NCBI RefSeq assembly: GCF_040227235.1
Contig: NZ_JBELNZ010000001.1
Coordinates: 1-64,000, forward strand
DNA from: Parafrigoribacterium_A soli
Lineage (GTDB): Bacteria; Actinomycetota; Actinomycetes; Actinomycetales; Microbacteriaceae
DNA length: 64,000 bases
Reading direction: 5' to 3'
The position numbers were made by a program, and so were the translations under genes. Below, one piece after another: positions 27,631 to 36,519 of this stretch (its first letter is position 1; every line of letters begins with the position of its first letter). The notes beneath the pieces are model-generated. The model searched no databases. It was given only the letters and a program-made list of their open reading frames with translations, and was not told where the DNA came from.

Positions 27631-29055
27631 TCAGTCCGCCGCGGCCTCGGCGGGGGCATCCGCGATCGGTGCCCGGTCGCTGGCATGCAGATTCCGGATG
27701 CCGAACGCCGAGATCACGCCGCCCGCGATGAGCAGCGCTCCCGTGACCACGAGTCCGCGATGCAGACCGGACACATCGAGCTTCGCGCCGATGATGATGC
27801 CGAGCATGGCGACGGCGACGAGACCGGCGACCCTCGACACAGCGTTGTTGATCGCGGAACCGATGCCCGCCTGGCTCTCGTCGATCGAACCGAGGATCGC
27901 CGCTGTGAGCGGCGCGACGGTGATCGAGAGCCCGAGGCCGAAGACAAGGGTGCCCGGCAGCACCTGGGTCCAGTAATCGGCCGTCTCGTCGATGCGGATG
28001 AGCAGGAGGTAGCCGATGCCGGCGATGATCGGCCCGATGGTCATGAACAGTCGCGGTCCGTGGCGACCGGCGAGCGTGCCGAAGACCGGCGAGAGGGCGA
28101 TGTTGAGAATCGACACGGGAATCATGGCGAGACCGGCGAGCGTGGCGGGATAGTTCGCGACCTGCTGGAGGAACACGACGACGAGCAGACCACCCATCGA
28201 AAGGGCCGCGTAGATCGCAACCGTGGCGATATTGCCCATCCCGAAGTTGCGCACGCGGAACAGGCCGAGCGGCATCATCGGCTGCTTCGCCGTGTGCTCC
28301 CGCCAGAGGAAGGCCGCGAGCGCGACGACGCCGACGGCCAGCGGCAGGTAGATAACGGGGCTCGACCAGCCGTAATTGCCCTGCTCGATGAGGGCGAAGA
28401 CGGGTCCTCCGAGGCCGACGATTCCGAGGATGGCGCCCGCATAGTCGATGGCCACTCCCGGCTTGCGCGCATCCTTCTGCTTGAGCACGGCGAGGAGCCA
28501 GAGCGCGACCGCGATCGGCAGCACGTTGATCACGAAGATCAGGCACCACGAGAGCAGGTCGACGAACAGCCCGCCGATGAGCGGGCCGGCGAGGAAGGCG
28601 CCGCTCGTCCATGCCGTCCACAGACCGATCGCCCTGGCCTGGGCGGCGCCGCGGAACGACGACATGATGATCGCGAGCGAACTCGGAACGAGCAGTGCCC
28701 CCGCGATTCCCTGCAGGCCGCGAGCGACCACCAGGAATTCGCCACTCGGAGCTATGCCACAGAGCAGTGAGGCCGCACCGAAGCCGACGAGGCCCCAGCG
28801 CAGCACGACGATGCGTCCGAAGACATCCGAGAGCGAACCGGCGACGAGGATGAGCGCGCCGAGCGTGATGAGGTAGGCGTCCACCACCCACTGCTGGATG
28901 CTCAGACCGCCGCCAAGATCGTGGCTGATCGCGGGCAGCGCCACATTGATCACCGAACCGTCGAGGAACGCGACGAATGAGGCGAGGATGGCGATCGCGA
29001 GCACGAGGCGCTGCGCACGCGTCATGACCTGCTGTGTTCCGGGCTTTGTGCTCAT
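27631..29055 (-). CDS. MFS drug exporter, DHA2 (EmrB/QacA) type
   Basis: A 474-residue proton-driven exporter with 14 predicted membrane segments. The first helix reads FVAFLDGSVINVALPAI, the DHA2 D1 motif; motif A appears as GSLSDVFGRIVVL; the C-terminus is a short Ala/Asp tail. Start ATG at 29055; an ATG ten codons in (MTRAQRLVLA) is an alternative. It begins five bases after the hydrolase at 29060-29743 ends, making it the last gene of a three-gene operon with two alpha/beta hydrolases. The set suggests hydrolysis and efflux of a compound, substrate unknown. Confidence 0.92.
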   Translation of the reverse strand: MSTKPGTQQVMTRAQRLVLAIAILASFVAFLDGSVINVALPAISHDLGGGLSIQQWVVDAYLITLGALILVAGSLSDVFGRIVVLRWGLVGFGAASLLCGIAPSGEFLVVARGLQGIAGALLVPSSLAIIMSSFRGAAQARAIGLWTAWTSGAFLAGPLIGGLFVDLLSWCLIFVINVLPIAVALWLLAVLKQKDARKPGVAIDYAGAILGIVGLGGPVFALIEQGNYGWSSPVIYLPLAVGVVALAAFLWREHTAKQPMMPLGLFRVRNFGMGNIATVAIYAALSMGGLLVVVFLQQVANYPATLAGLAMIPVSILNIALSPVFGTLAGRHGPRLFMTIGPIIAGIGYLLLIRIDETADYWTQVLPGTLVFGLGLSITVAPLTAAILGSIDESQAGIGSAINNAVSRVAGLVAVAMLGIIIGAKLDVSGLHRGLVVTGALLIAGGVISAFGIRNLHASDRAPIADAPAEAAAD

Positions 29056-29059
29056 GGCC

Positions 29060-29743
29060 TCATTCTGGACCCGTCGCACCCCCGACGGCTTCTCGCACCG
29101 CGGCCAGGAGCCGCGGATCGTTCAGCGGGCGAAAGTGTCCGCTCAACTGCAGCTCGATGTTCCTCGCACCCTCGAGCCTGCTGCCCTCGGGAATCACCGG
29201 ATCGAAGCTGCTGAAGATCGACGTGATGCGGGAGTTCGCCTCGAGATTCGCGGCGAGGGTGGCAATCGTCTCGTTGGTGGGCAGGAACGCGCGCAACGGT
29301 GCCGCCGGAGCATACCTGGCCAGGCGCGAGCCCGAAAACGGGGAATTGATCGCGACCATGCTGTCTATGCGATCGGCCACGGCATCCGTCACCATGAGCT
29401 GCTTGCCGATGATGCCGCCCTTGCTGTGCCCCACGATCACCGTGTGTCGAAGGTCACGCTCGACGAGGATGCGAGTGGCCAGTTCCGCACTGTCGGCGAT
29501 CGGCTTGCGGTTGTAGCCGAGTTCTTGAACGACGTGCACCGGATGCCCGAGCCGGTTCAGCAAGTCCCCGATCGGCTTCAGAAACTGCCAGTTCTCATAC
29601 ACGCCGGGCAGCAAGAGGACCGGAGGCGCCTCCCCCGTGGCGTAACGCTCGGGAATCGCGGCATCGGCGAGGTAGTGCAGCTGCACCCCGGCCGCATACA
29701 CGTGGTCGAGCGTCCACACCCAACTCCAGCGTGCGACGCTCAT
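29060..29743 (-). CDS. Alpha/beta hydrolase
   Basis: A 227-residue cytosolic hydrolase. Oxyanion region VLLLPGVYENW, nucleophile elbow GHSKGG, and a C-terminal His in SGHFRPLND. It resembles lipase-class small hydrolases and ends at the MFS exporter. Its ATG overlaps the stop of the upstream hydrolase (ATGA at 29740-29743). Substrate unknown; it shares little visible sequence with its neighbour beyond the fold, so the two are not recent duplicates. Confidence 0.85.
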   Translation of the reverse strand: MSVARWSWVWTLDHVYAAGVQLHYLADAAIPERYATGEAPPVLLLPGVYENWQFLKPIGDLLNRLGHPVHVVQELGYNRKPIADSAELATRILVERDLRHTVIVGHSKGGIIGKQLMVTDAVADRIDSMVAINSPFSGSRLARYAPAAPLRAFLPTNETIATLAANLEANSRITSIFSSFDPVIPEGSRLEGARNIELQLSGHFRPLNDPRLLAAVREAVGGATGPE

Positions 29744-30543
29744 GCGGAGCCGTGTTCGACGATCATTGCCGCGACCTCGCGCGGCCGGGAGTACATGATG
29801 ACGTGCGCCCCGGGCAGTTCGCGTAGTTCGGCATCCGGTATGAGCGCGGTCACGGATGCGGCCCAGTCGCGCGGCACAATCGGGTCGGTCGTGCCGCGCA
29901 CCACGAGCGTCTTCGCCTGCACGCCGGGCAGTCGCTCCTCCATGTGGTCGTCGAGCAGATTCGGAACCTGGGACAGGAAGTACGGGATGCCGCAGCGGAA
30001 CAGGTAGTCGGTGGCGACGATGAGGTTGGCCGCCGGCGACTCCCCCGGCAGGTCGGCGAGCAGCAGGCGCAGTTGCGTGGGCAGGGTGCGCTCGGCGGGG
30101 TTCGTCGTCGGCGCGAGCAGCACCAGACGGTCGGTGATCTCCGGCTGGTCCACCGCGAGGCGGGAGACGACCTGCGTGCCCATCGAATGGCCGACGAGGA
30201 CGGGGTCGGGGATGCCCTCGAGCTCGAGGAAGCCGGCCAGGACATCCGCGTGTTCCTGGATCGACACTCGTCGATGCGGATTCGGTGTGAAGCCGTAGCC
30301 CGGAAGGTCGATGAGGAAGACGTCACCGGCCGCCGCCAGCTCCGCGGCGAGGGGGCGGAAGTAGCGGGAGGAGACTCCGATGCCGTGCACGAGCACGAAG
30401 CTGCGTGCGGGCACGCGTGCACCTGCGTGTGGCAGGCGAGTGACGCCCAATTGCAGACCGGCCACGCGGTTGAGCGTGGAACGCGAGCGGACTCCGCGGA
30501 TGCTCCGCGCGCCCCGGTCGGCAACGAGGTACTCTGCGCTCAC
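29740..30543 (-). CDS. Alpha/beta hydrolase
   Basis: A 267-residue hydrolase. Oxyanion HGIGVSSRYF, nucleophile elbow GHSMGT, acid in GTTDPIVP, and His in LPGAHVIMY, so the full Ser-Asp-His triad is visible. Closest to the esterase/haloperoxidase-like group. First gene of the hydrolase-hydrolase-MFS operon. The GTG at 30543 has TAGGGT six bases upstream and no clear ribosome site, suggesting leaderless initiation. Confidence 0.88.
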   Translation of the reverse strand: MSAEYLVADRGARSIRGVRSRSTLNRVAGLQLGVTRLPHAGARVPARSFVLVHGIGVSSRYFRPLAAELAAAGDVFLIDLPGYGFTPNPHRRVSIQEHADVLAGFLELEGIPDPVLVGHSMGTQVVSRLAVDQPEITDRLVLLAPTTNPAERTLPTQLRLLLADLPGESPAANLIVATDYLFRCGIPYFLSQVPNLLDDHMEERLPGVQAKTLVVRGTTDPIVPRDWAASVTALIPDAELRELPGAHVIMYSRPREVAAMIVEHGSA

Positions 30544-30555
30544 GCCTTCACCCTA
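30544..30555 (-). promoter_or_regulatory. -10 element of a leaderless promoter (hydrolase operon)
   Basis: TAGGGT on the minus strand, six bases (GAAGGC), then GTG at 30543. Confidence 0.5.
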
Positions 30556-30631
30556 ACCTCGCCGAGATCGCACCCCGCTCAGGCGCAGGATTCTCTCGGC
30601 CCGCGTGCAGGCTCGAGGAGCGCCGCGAACC

Positions 30632-30646
30632 TATGCTGGGCACACC
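30632..30646 (+). promoter_or_regulatory. -10 element, near-leaderless promoter (Mo oxidoreductase)
   Basis: TATGCT at 30632-30637, nine bases, then ATG at 30647. This predicts a leader of only about three bases. Confidence 0.45.
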
Positions 30647-32194
30647 ATGACGCCGCCCTCCACTGCCACTCCGCCGTCCCGCCGATGGTTGTGGTGTGCC
30701 ATCGGCCTCACTGCGGTCATCGGGGGACTCGGCGCGGCAGAGCTCGTCGCGGCACTCATCGCACCGGCAGCGAGCCCACTGCTCGTCGTGGGTGCCCTCG
30801 TGATCGATCTCGTGCCTGGGTGGGTCAAGGATGCCGTGATCGCCCTGTTCGGCACGGCCGACAAGCTCGTGCTGCTCATCACCCTCGGCGTTCTGGTCGC
30901 CATCGTCGCAGCCTTCGCCGGGCTCCTGGAGCGCGCGCGCAGGCCGTGGGGCGGCGCGCTGATCGCGGTCGTCGGGCTCATGGGCATCGTCGCGGCGGTC
31001 ACCAGGGCGAATGCCGGTCAACTCGCCGCCCTCCCGTCGCTCATCGCGATCGTCGTCGGCATGCTCGTGCTGAGGATGCTGGCGAGACGCCTCGATCGCG
31101 CCGGCGAGGCGCCAGCGACATCCGAGTCTCGTCGCGCCTTCCTCGTCGCCGCGAGCGCGAGCGCGGGGCTCGGCGTCATCGCCATCGTGGCCGGTCGCGC
31201 GCTCACCGCCGGCCAGCGCGCCACGCAAACGGTGCGCACCGCGTTCAAGCTTCCCGCCGCCGCGAGCCCGGCATCCGCGCTCTCCCCCAGCACGGCATTC
31301 GAGGTGAGCGGGCTCTCGCCGCTCGTGACGCCAAACCGCGAGTTCTATCGCATCGACACCGCGCTGCAGGTTCCCGTGGTCGACCCGAAGGAGTGGAAGC
31401 TCGAGATCGTCGGGATGGTCGACGAGGAGGTCAGCATCACCTTCGACGAACTCGCGGCGCTTCCCCTGGAGGAGAGCTACACGACGCTCGCCTGCGTCTC
31501 GAACTACGTCGGCGGCGAGCTGATCGGTAACGCGAAGTGGCTCGGCTACCCCATCAGGGAGCTGCTGAAGCGAGCGGGGCCGCACCCGAAGGCCGACATG
31601 GTGCTCTCCACCAGCGTGGACGGCTTCACCGCGGGCACACCGCTCTCCGTGCTCACCGACGACCGCAACGCGATCCTGGCCCTCGGTATGAATGGCCAAC
31701 CACTCCCCTTCGAGCACGGCTACCCGGTGCGGATGGTCGTGCCCGGCCTCTACGGCTACGTCTCTGCGACAAAGTGGGTCAACCGGCTCGAAGTCACGAC
31801 CTTCTCCCAGCACTCCGCCTACTGGACCGAGCGCGGCTGGTCCGAGCGCGGACCGGTGAAACTGTCCTCGCGCATCGACGTTCCGCGCGATGGTGGCGGC
31901 CCGGTCAAGGCCGGCACCGCGACGGTCGCCGGGGTCGCCTGGGCTCAGCACACCGGCATCAGCGCCGTGCAGGTGCGGGTCGATGACGGCCCGTGGAACG
32001 ATGCGGAACTGGCCGACGCCATCTCGGCCGACACCTGGCGCCAGTGGAAGTGGGACTGGCCGGCCCGCGCCGGCCACCACGTGCTGACCGTGCGCGCGAC
32101 CGACGCGAACGGCACCGTTCAGACGGCGAAGGTCGCCGACGTCGTTCCGGATGGCGCTACCGGGCTGCACAGCGTCGACGTCACCGTTTCGTAG
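30647..32194 (+). CDS. Membrane-anchored molybdopterin-dependent oxidoreductase, sulfite-oxidase fold
   Basis: A 515-residue protein. The first 190 residues hold about five membrane segments (for example LWCAIGLTAVIGGLGAAELV). Then comes the oxidoreductase molybdopterin domain with FDELAALP, the Mo-ligand cysteine C283 in TLACVSNYVGG, and GYPVRMVVPGLYGYVSATKW, followed by a C-terminal Mo-co dimerisation domain ending in VRATDANG. The membrane topology places the catalytic domain outside the cell; no haem domain is seen. Donor and acceptor are unknown. The 3' end overlaps the convergent modC by 14 bases, linking it to molybdate uptake. Confidence 0.9.
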   Translation: MTPPSTATPPSRRWLWCAIGLTAVIGGLGAAELVAALIAPAASPLLVVGALVIDLVPGWVKDAVIALFGTADKLVLLITLGVLVAIVAAFAGLLERARRPWGGALIAVVGLMGIVAAVTRANAGQLAALPSLIAIVVGMLVLRMLARRLDRAGEAPATSESRRAFLVAASASAGLGVIAIVAGRALTAGQRATQTVRTAFKLPAAASPASALSPSTAFEVSGLSPLVTPNREFYRIDTALQVPVVDPKEWKLEIVGMVDEEVSITFDELAALPLEESYTTLACVSNYVGGELIGNAKWLGYPIRELLKRAGPHPKADMVLSTSVDGFTAGTPLSVLTDDRNAILALGMNGQPLPFEHGYPVRMVVPGLYGYVSATKWVNRLEVTTFSQHSAYWTERGWSERGPVKLSSRIDVPRDGGGPVKAGTATVAGVAWAQHTGISAVQVRVDDGPWNDAELADAISADTWRQWKWDWPARAGHHVLTVRATDANGTVQTAKVADVVPDGATGLHSVDVTVS

Positions 32195-33140
32195 GCCCAA
32201 CAGCCAGCCACACGCCGGCGGCCGGAGCGAGGCGCAGCTCGGCGACCTCCGCCGCCGAGAGATCGGCGAGAATCTGCTGCGCCGAGTCCAGTCGCACGGT
32301 GACCCGCACCGTGTCGAGCTGCTGCTCGATGCTCGCGACCGTGCCCTGCCAGCGGGAGTTGGCATCCGGCGCGGCCTGCACCGTGACCGCACTCGGGGCG
32401 AAGGCCTCGCCGTCGACGAGGTTGAGTCCCATGAGCCGCGCGACGTAGTCCGTCTGCGGCGCGCGCGCGACGTCGAGCGGTGCACCGCGCTGCACGACGC
32501 TGCCGTTCTCGATCACCACGAGCTCGTCGCCGAGCACGAGCGCGTCGAGCGCGTCGTGGGTGACGACGACCGCGCATCCGTCGTACTCGCGCAGGTGACT
32601 CGCGAGCTCGGTGCGGAGCTCCGCCTTCACGGAGGCGTCGAGGGCGGCGAGCGGTTCGTCGAGCAGCAGCAGGCGCGGTTCGCCGACGAGCGCCCTTGCG
32701 AGCGCCACCCGCTGAGCCTGCCCACCAGAGAGCTGCGCCGGCCGCGCCTCGGCGAAGCGAGCAAGGCCCACCCGGTCGAGCCAGGCCATCGCACGATCGC
32801 GAGCCTCCTCTTTCGGCACGCCCGTGGCACGCAGACCGAACGCCACGTTTTCGAGCGAGCTCAGGTGTGGGAACAGCAGGTAGTCCTGAAACACAAAGCC
32901 CACGCGCCTGCGCTCGGAATCGAGGTGCACGGTCGGGTCATCAAAGGTCGTTCCGTCGAGCCGGATGCTGCCGCTGGCCGGGCGCACCAGGCCGGCGATG
33001 GCACGCAGCGCGCTCGATTTGCCCGCGCCGTTCGGTCCGAGCAGCGCAACCGTGCGCCCAGTCGGAACCTGCAGGGACAGGGCGAGCGAGAAGCCGGGTC
33101 GCTCGACCGTGAAGTCAGCGAGCAGACCGTCGCCGCTCAC
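32181..33140 (-). CDS. modC: Molybdate ABC transporter ATP-binding protein
   Basis: A 319-residue ATPase. Walker A LLGPNGAGKSS, Q-loop VFQDYLLFPHLS, signature LSGGQAQRVALARAL, Walker B LLLLDEPLAALD, VVTHDALDA. The C-terminal region (about 235-319) is a TOBE-type molybdate-sensing extension, typical of ModC. GTG start at 33140 overlaps the modB stop (GTGA). Last gene of the regulator-modA-modB-modC operon; its tail overlaps the convergent Mo oxidoreductase. Confidence 0.93.
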   Translation of the reverse strand: MSGDGLLADFTVERPGFSLALSLQVPTGRTVALLGPNGAGKSSALRAIAGLVRPASGSIRLDGTTFDDPTVHLDSERRRVGFVFQDYLLFPHLSSLENVAFGLRATGVPKEEARDRAMAWLDRVGLARFAEARPAQLSGGQAQRVALARALVGEPRLLLLDEPLAALDASVKAELRTELASHLREYDGCAVVVTHDALDALVLGDELVVIENGSVVQRGAPLDVARAPQTDYVARLMGLNLVDGEAFAPSAVTVQAAPDANSRWQGTVASIEQQLDTVRVTVRLDSAQQILADLSAAEVAELRLAPAAGVWLAVGPTKR

Positions 33141-33958
33141 GCCGCGACTCCCGAAACCCAGCGGTCTCGCAGGCTCGCGAGCACCGCGACAGACACGACG
33201 AGCAGGACGAGCGAGATCACGATGGCGCCATCCGGATTCGTCTGCATGGCGAGATATGCCGAAATCGGCATGGTCTGCGTGACCCCGGGAAAGCTGCCGG
33301 CGAAGGTGATGGTGGCGCCGAACTCACCGAGGGCGCGCGCGAAGCACAGCACGGCGCCCGCGGCGACGCCTGGCAGCACGAGCGGCAGGGTGACCCGGCG
33401 GAAGATGTACCAGCGCGAGGCACCGAGCGTGGCCGCGACGTCCTCCAGCCTGCGATCGGCGCCTCGCAGGGCGCCCTCGACCGCGAGTACGAGGAAGGGC
33501 ATGGCCACGAAGGCCTCCGCGATCACGACGGCGGGGGTGGTGAACGGGATGGAGATGCCGAGCCACTGATCGAGATAGCGGCCGAGGAGTCCGTTGCGGC
33601 CGAGGAGGAGCAGCAGCGCCACGCCACCGACGACGGGAGGCAGCACGAGCGGCACGAGCACGAGCGCGCGCAGCAGGCGTCTCGGCGCCGCCGCCCAGCC
33701 GTGCGAGCGCGCCAGTACCCAGGCGAGCGGGATGCCGAGCAGGAGACACAGCGCCGTGGCCGAGAGCGCGCTCACGAGCGAGAGCACAAGGGCGGAGCCG
33801 ATCACGGGATTCATCAACTGCTCGGGAAGGGTCGCCCACGGCGCCCGCACGATCAGCGCGAGGAGCGGCAGCAGGAGAAAGCACAGGGCAACACCCGCGG
33901 GCACCCACAGCACGCCCGGGATACCGGAACCGCGCCTGTCGCTCGCGCCCGTCGTCAC
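33137..33958 (-). CDS. modB: Molybdate ABC transporter permease
   Basis: A 273-residue membrane permease with about six membrane segments. The EAA loop reads EGALRGADRRLEDVAATLGA and the following ALGEFGATITFAGSFPGVTQ is characteristic of ModB. GTG start at 33958 overlaps the modA stop by four bases; its own stop overlaps modC. Confidence 0.94.
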   Translation of the reverse strand: MTTGASDRRGSGIPGVLWVPAGVALCFLLLPLLALIVRAPWATLPEQLMNPVIGSALVLSLVSALSATALCLLLGIPLAWVLARSHGWAAAPRRLLRALVLVPLVLPPVVGGVALLLLLGRNGLLGRYLDQWLGISIPFTTPAVVIAEAFVAMPFLVLAVEGALRGADRRLEDVAATLGASRWYIFRRVTLPLVLPGVAAGAVLCFARALGEFGATITFAGSFPGVTQTMPISAYLAMQTNPDGAIVISLVLLVVSVAVLASLRDRWVSGVAA

Positions 33959-34758
33959 TGCTGGCTCTTCGGAAGGTCGAAGCCGGCCGCCCCGAGCACG
34001 GTCTTGCCGTGGTCGCCCAGGATGAACGCGACGAATGCCGCAGCGAGCTTCCTGTGGGTGGAGGCCTTCAGCGGCGCGATGAGGTAGTCGTTGATCGCAC
34101 TGTCCGCCTCCGGGAAGGAGATTCCACTGATCCCGTCACCCGCGGCCTGGACGTCTGTGCGGTAAACGAGGGCGGCATCCACCTCGTTCAGCTGCACCTT
34201 CGTGAGCGCCGCCTTCACGTCCGGTTCCAGCGTGTCGGGGGCGGGGGTGAGTCCGGCCTTCGTGAACACGGTCACCGCGGCGGCACCGCACGGCACCTCG
34301 GGTGCGCACAGCGCGATCTTCTTTGCCGGATCGGCGAGGTCTTTGAGGCCTGTGACGTGTCCGGGATTCGATGCCGGTACCGCGATCTCGAGTCGATTGC
34401 GCACGAACACGACGGGCGCCGTGGCCGCGGCACCCGCATCCGTGACCGACTTCATCGTCGCCGGGCTCGCCGAGGCGAAGACGTCGGCGGGGGCTCCGGA
34501 GACGATCTGCGCGGCGAGGGCCGAGCTGCCGCCGAAATTGAAGGTTACGGTGACGCCCGGATGCTCGGCGTGGAACTCAGCGCCCAGCTTCTGGAAGGTT
34601 CCGGTGAGGGAGGCGGCCGCGTCGACGACGAGAGTTCCCGAGAGTGCCGAGGCCTTCGCAGCGGGGGCGGATGCCGGGACAGCGTTGGCGCTGCACGCCG
34701 CGAGCCCCAGCGTCGCGGCGACCATCGCGGACACGAGTGCTGCGCGCGGGATTCTCAC
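33955..34758 (-). CDS. modA: Molybdate-binding lipoprotein
   Basis: A 267-residue periplasmic-type binding protein. Lipobox LAAC with Cys22; mature domain starts LVVDAAASLTGTFQKLGAEF, with FNFGGSSALAAQI and GAPADVFASAS, the oxyanion-binding segments of ModA. GTG start at 34758, eight bases after the stop of the TOBE regulator; AGGAG overlaps the regulator's end. Delivers molybdate or tungstate to ModBC. Confidence 0.95.
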   Translation of the reverse strand: MRIPRAALVSAMVAATLGLAACSANAVPASAPAAKASALSGTLVVDAAASLTGTFQKLGAEFHAEHPGVTVTFNFGGSSALAAQIVSGAPADVFASASPATMKSVTDAGAAATAPVVFVRNRLEIAVPASNPGHVTGLKDLADPAKKIALCAPEVPCGAAAVTVFTKAGLTPAPDTLEPDVKAALTKVQLNEVDAALVYRTDVQAAGDGISGISFPEADSAINDYLIAPLKASTHRKLAAAFVAFILGDHGKTVLGAAGFDLPKSQQ

Positions 34759-34766
34759 TGCTGCTC

Positions 34767-35174
34767 CTACTGTTCGGGCAGGTCGATGACGACCGTCGTG
34801 GCCTTGACGCTCGCGATGGCGAGCGATCCGACCTCGAGCCGCAACTGGTCGACGGCCTCGCGGCTCATGAGCGACACGAGTCGGAACGGCCCCGCCTGCA
34901 GCTCGACCTGAGCCATCACGGTGTCCTTGGTGACCTTGGTGACGATGCCGCGAAGCCGGTTCCTTGCTGAGCTGCGCGATCCGCCCGCCTCGGAAGCAGC
35001 ATCCAGAGCGTTGGCCTGTGCGAGCGCCGCGAGTTCGACCCCGTCGACGAGCGAGCGGCCGTTCTCGCCCTTGACGAGCGTGAGCCGACCGAACTCGGCC
35101 CAGCGCCGCACCGTGTCGTCGCTCACGCCGAGCAACGCGGCGGCCTCGCTCACTCTGAATCGATGTTGTGCCAT
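34767..35174 (-). CDS. HTH-TOBE molybdate-responsive regulator
   Basis: A 135-residue protein with an N-terminal excisionase/MerR-like helix-turn-helix (FRVSEAAALLGVSDDTVRRW) and a C-terminal TOBE (molbindin) domain (RNRLRGIVTKVTKDTVMAQV) expected to bind molybdate. It replaces ModE in many actinobacteria. First gene of the modABC operon, divergent from moeA. TAATCT exactly six bases before the ATG suggests a leaderless mRNA; the intergenic direct repeats at 35198 and 35229 are likely its operators (inference). Confidence 0.88.
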   Translation of the reverse strand: MAQHRFRVSEAAALLGVSDDTVRRWAEFGRLTLVKGENGRSLVDGVELAALAQANALDAASEAGGSRSSARNRLRGIVTKVTKDTVMAQVELQAGPFRLVSLMSREAVDQLRLEVGSLAIASVKATTVVIDLPEQ

Positions 35175-35186
35175 GCCTCGAGATTA
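35175..35186 (-). promoter_or_regulatory. -10 element of a leaderless promoter (mod operon)
   Basis: TAATCT on the minus strand, six bases (CGAGGC), then ATG at 35174. Confidence 0.5.
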
Positions 35187-35197
35187 CCCGTGCTGGG

Positions 35198-35270
35198 TCC
35201 GCTTTTGCGCCTTCACAGCCATTTTAATTCCGCTTTTGCGCACATCTAGCGCGGCTAAGGTTTAACCGCG
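35198..35270. promoter_or_regulatory. Divergent mod/moeA control region with 13-bp direct repeats
   Basis: TCCGCTTTTGCGC occurs at 35198-35210 and again at 35229-35241, 31 bases apart, about three helical turns. The first copy covers the expected -35 region of the regulator promoter; the second covers that of a moeA promoter whose -10 may be TAAGGT at 35256-35261. An imperfect 9-bp inverted repeat, CGCGGCTAA / TTAACCGCG, spans 35250-35270. Together they look like operators for the HTH-TOBE regulator. Confidence 0.5.
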
Positions 35271-35304
35271 GGGATCTCCCGACATCGCGGCAGGAAAGAC
35301 GGCA

Positions 35305-36519
35305 ATGACCTCGGTCGAAGAACACGCTCAGCACGTCAGAACGCTCCTTGCTTGGGCGCTGAGGGCGACGGATGAAGCGGTCGAGCTTCCGCTGTCGGAT
35401 GCGCTCGGCAGGGTCACGGCCTCGGTGGTGCGCTCCCCCATCGACCTCCCGCTCTTCCGCAATTCGCAGATGGACGGCTATGCCGTGCGTTCCGCCGACC
35501 TGGCGCAGATTCCCGCGATCCTGCCCGTGGTGGGCGACATTCCGGCCGGTCCGGCGAGCCCGCCCGCGCTGGCTCCTGGCACCGCGGCCAGGATCATGAC
35601 CGGCGCCGTCGTGCCGGAGGGGGCGGACTGCGTCGTGCCGGTCGAGGACGTGGAGCTCGAGCCGGGAAACAGGCCCGACCCGCTCGAGGGCGCGACCGTG
35701 CGGATTTTGGCGGGGCGGGCATCCGGAGATTTCGTGCGGGAGAGAGCGAGCGACCTCGCGGCGGGCGCGGAACTGCTTCCCACCGGGCAGCTGCTCGGGG
35801 CGCGCCATCTCGCCGCCCTCGCTGCGGCGGGAATCACCACCGTGGCGGTGCGCCGCAGCATTCGCGTGGCCGTGATCAGCACGGGCGCCGAACTCGTCGC
35901 GCCGGGCGACTCGCCGAAGCCTGGGCAGATCTTCGACTCGAACCTCACGGCGCTCTCCGCGGCGGTGATCGAAGCGGGCGCCGAACTCGTGCTCGCCGAG
36001 CGCAGCAGCGACGAGACCGCCGTCTTTCGCGACATCCTCGATCGTGCGACCGGGCTCGCCGACCTGGTCATCACGTCCGGCGGTATCTCGGAGGGCGCGT
36101 ACGAGGTCGTGCGCGAGACCGTGGGGCCCCTCGGGGCATCCGTCGGACACGTCGCCATGCAACCCGGCGGACCGCAGGCCACCGCCGTCGTGAACGGAGT
36201 ACCCGTGCTGTGCTTTCCCGGAAACCCGGTCAGCACGCAGGTGTCGTTCGCGGTCTTCGCGAGGCCACTGCTGCTCGAGGCAGCCGGGCGGGGCGCGAGC
36301 GTCACGGGCGAACGCACGCTCGCGGCCGCGCTTCGCTCCGTCGCGGGCAAGCGGCAGTTCCTGCGCGGGCGGCTCGGTGCAGGCGACTCGGTCGAACTCG
36401 TCTCCGGCCCCAGCTCACACCTCGTCGCCGCCATGGCCAGGGCGGATGTGCTCGTCGACATCCCCGCGGAGGTCACCGAACTCGGCGCCGGTGAGACCGT
36501 GAGAGTCTGGTCACTATGA
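35305..36519 (+). CDS. moeA: Molybdopterin molybdenumtransferase
   Basis: A 404-residue enzyme that inserts molybdenum into adenylylated molybdopterin. N-terminal SDALGRVTA and RNSQMDGYAVRSAD, MTGAVVPEGAD, RVAVISTGAELV, ITSGGISEGAY and CFPGNPVSTQV are all MoeA landmarks. Start ATG at 35305 with an AGGAAAG ribosome site. The stop overlaps the ATG of the moaC-mogA fusion (ATGA). Divergent from the mod operon, probably co-regulated with molybdate uptake. Confidence 0.95.
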   Translation: MTSVEEHAQHVRTLLAWALRATDEAVELPLSDALGRVTASVVRSPIDLPLFRNSQMDGYAVRSADLAQIPAILPVVGDIPAGPASPPALAPGTAARIMTGAVVPEGADCVVPVEDVELEPGNRPDPLEGATVRILAGRASGDFVRERASDLAAGAELLPTGQLLGARHLAALAAAGITTVAVRRSIRVAVISTGAELVAPGDSPKPGQIFDSNLTALSAAVIEAGAELVLAERSSDETAVFRDILDRATGLADLVITSGGISEGAYEVVRETVGPLGASVGHVAMQPGGPQATAVVNGVPVLCFPGNPVSTQVSFAVFARPLLLEAAGRGASVTGERTLAAALRSVAGKRQFLRGRLGAGDSVELVSGPSSHLVAAMARADVLVDIPAEVTELGAGETVRVWSL

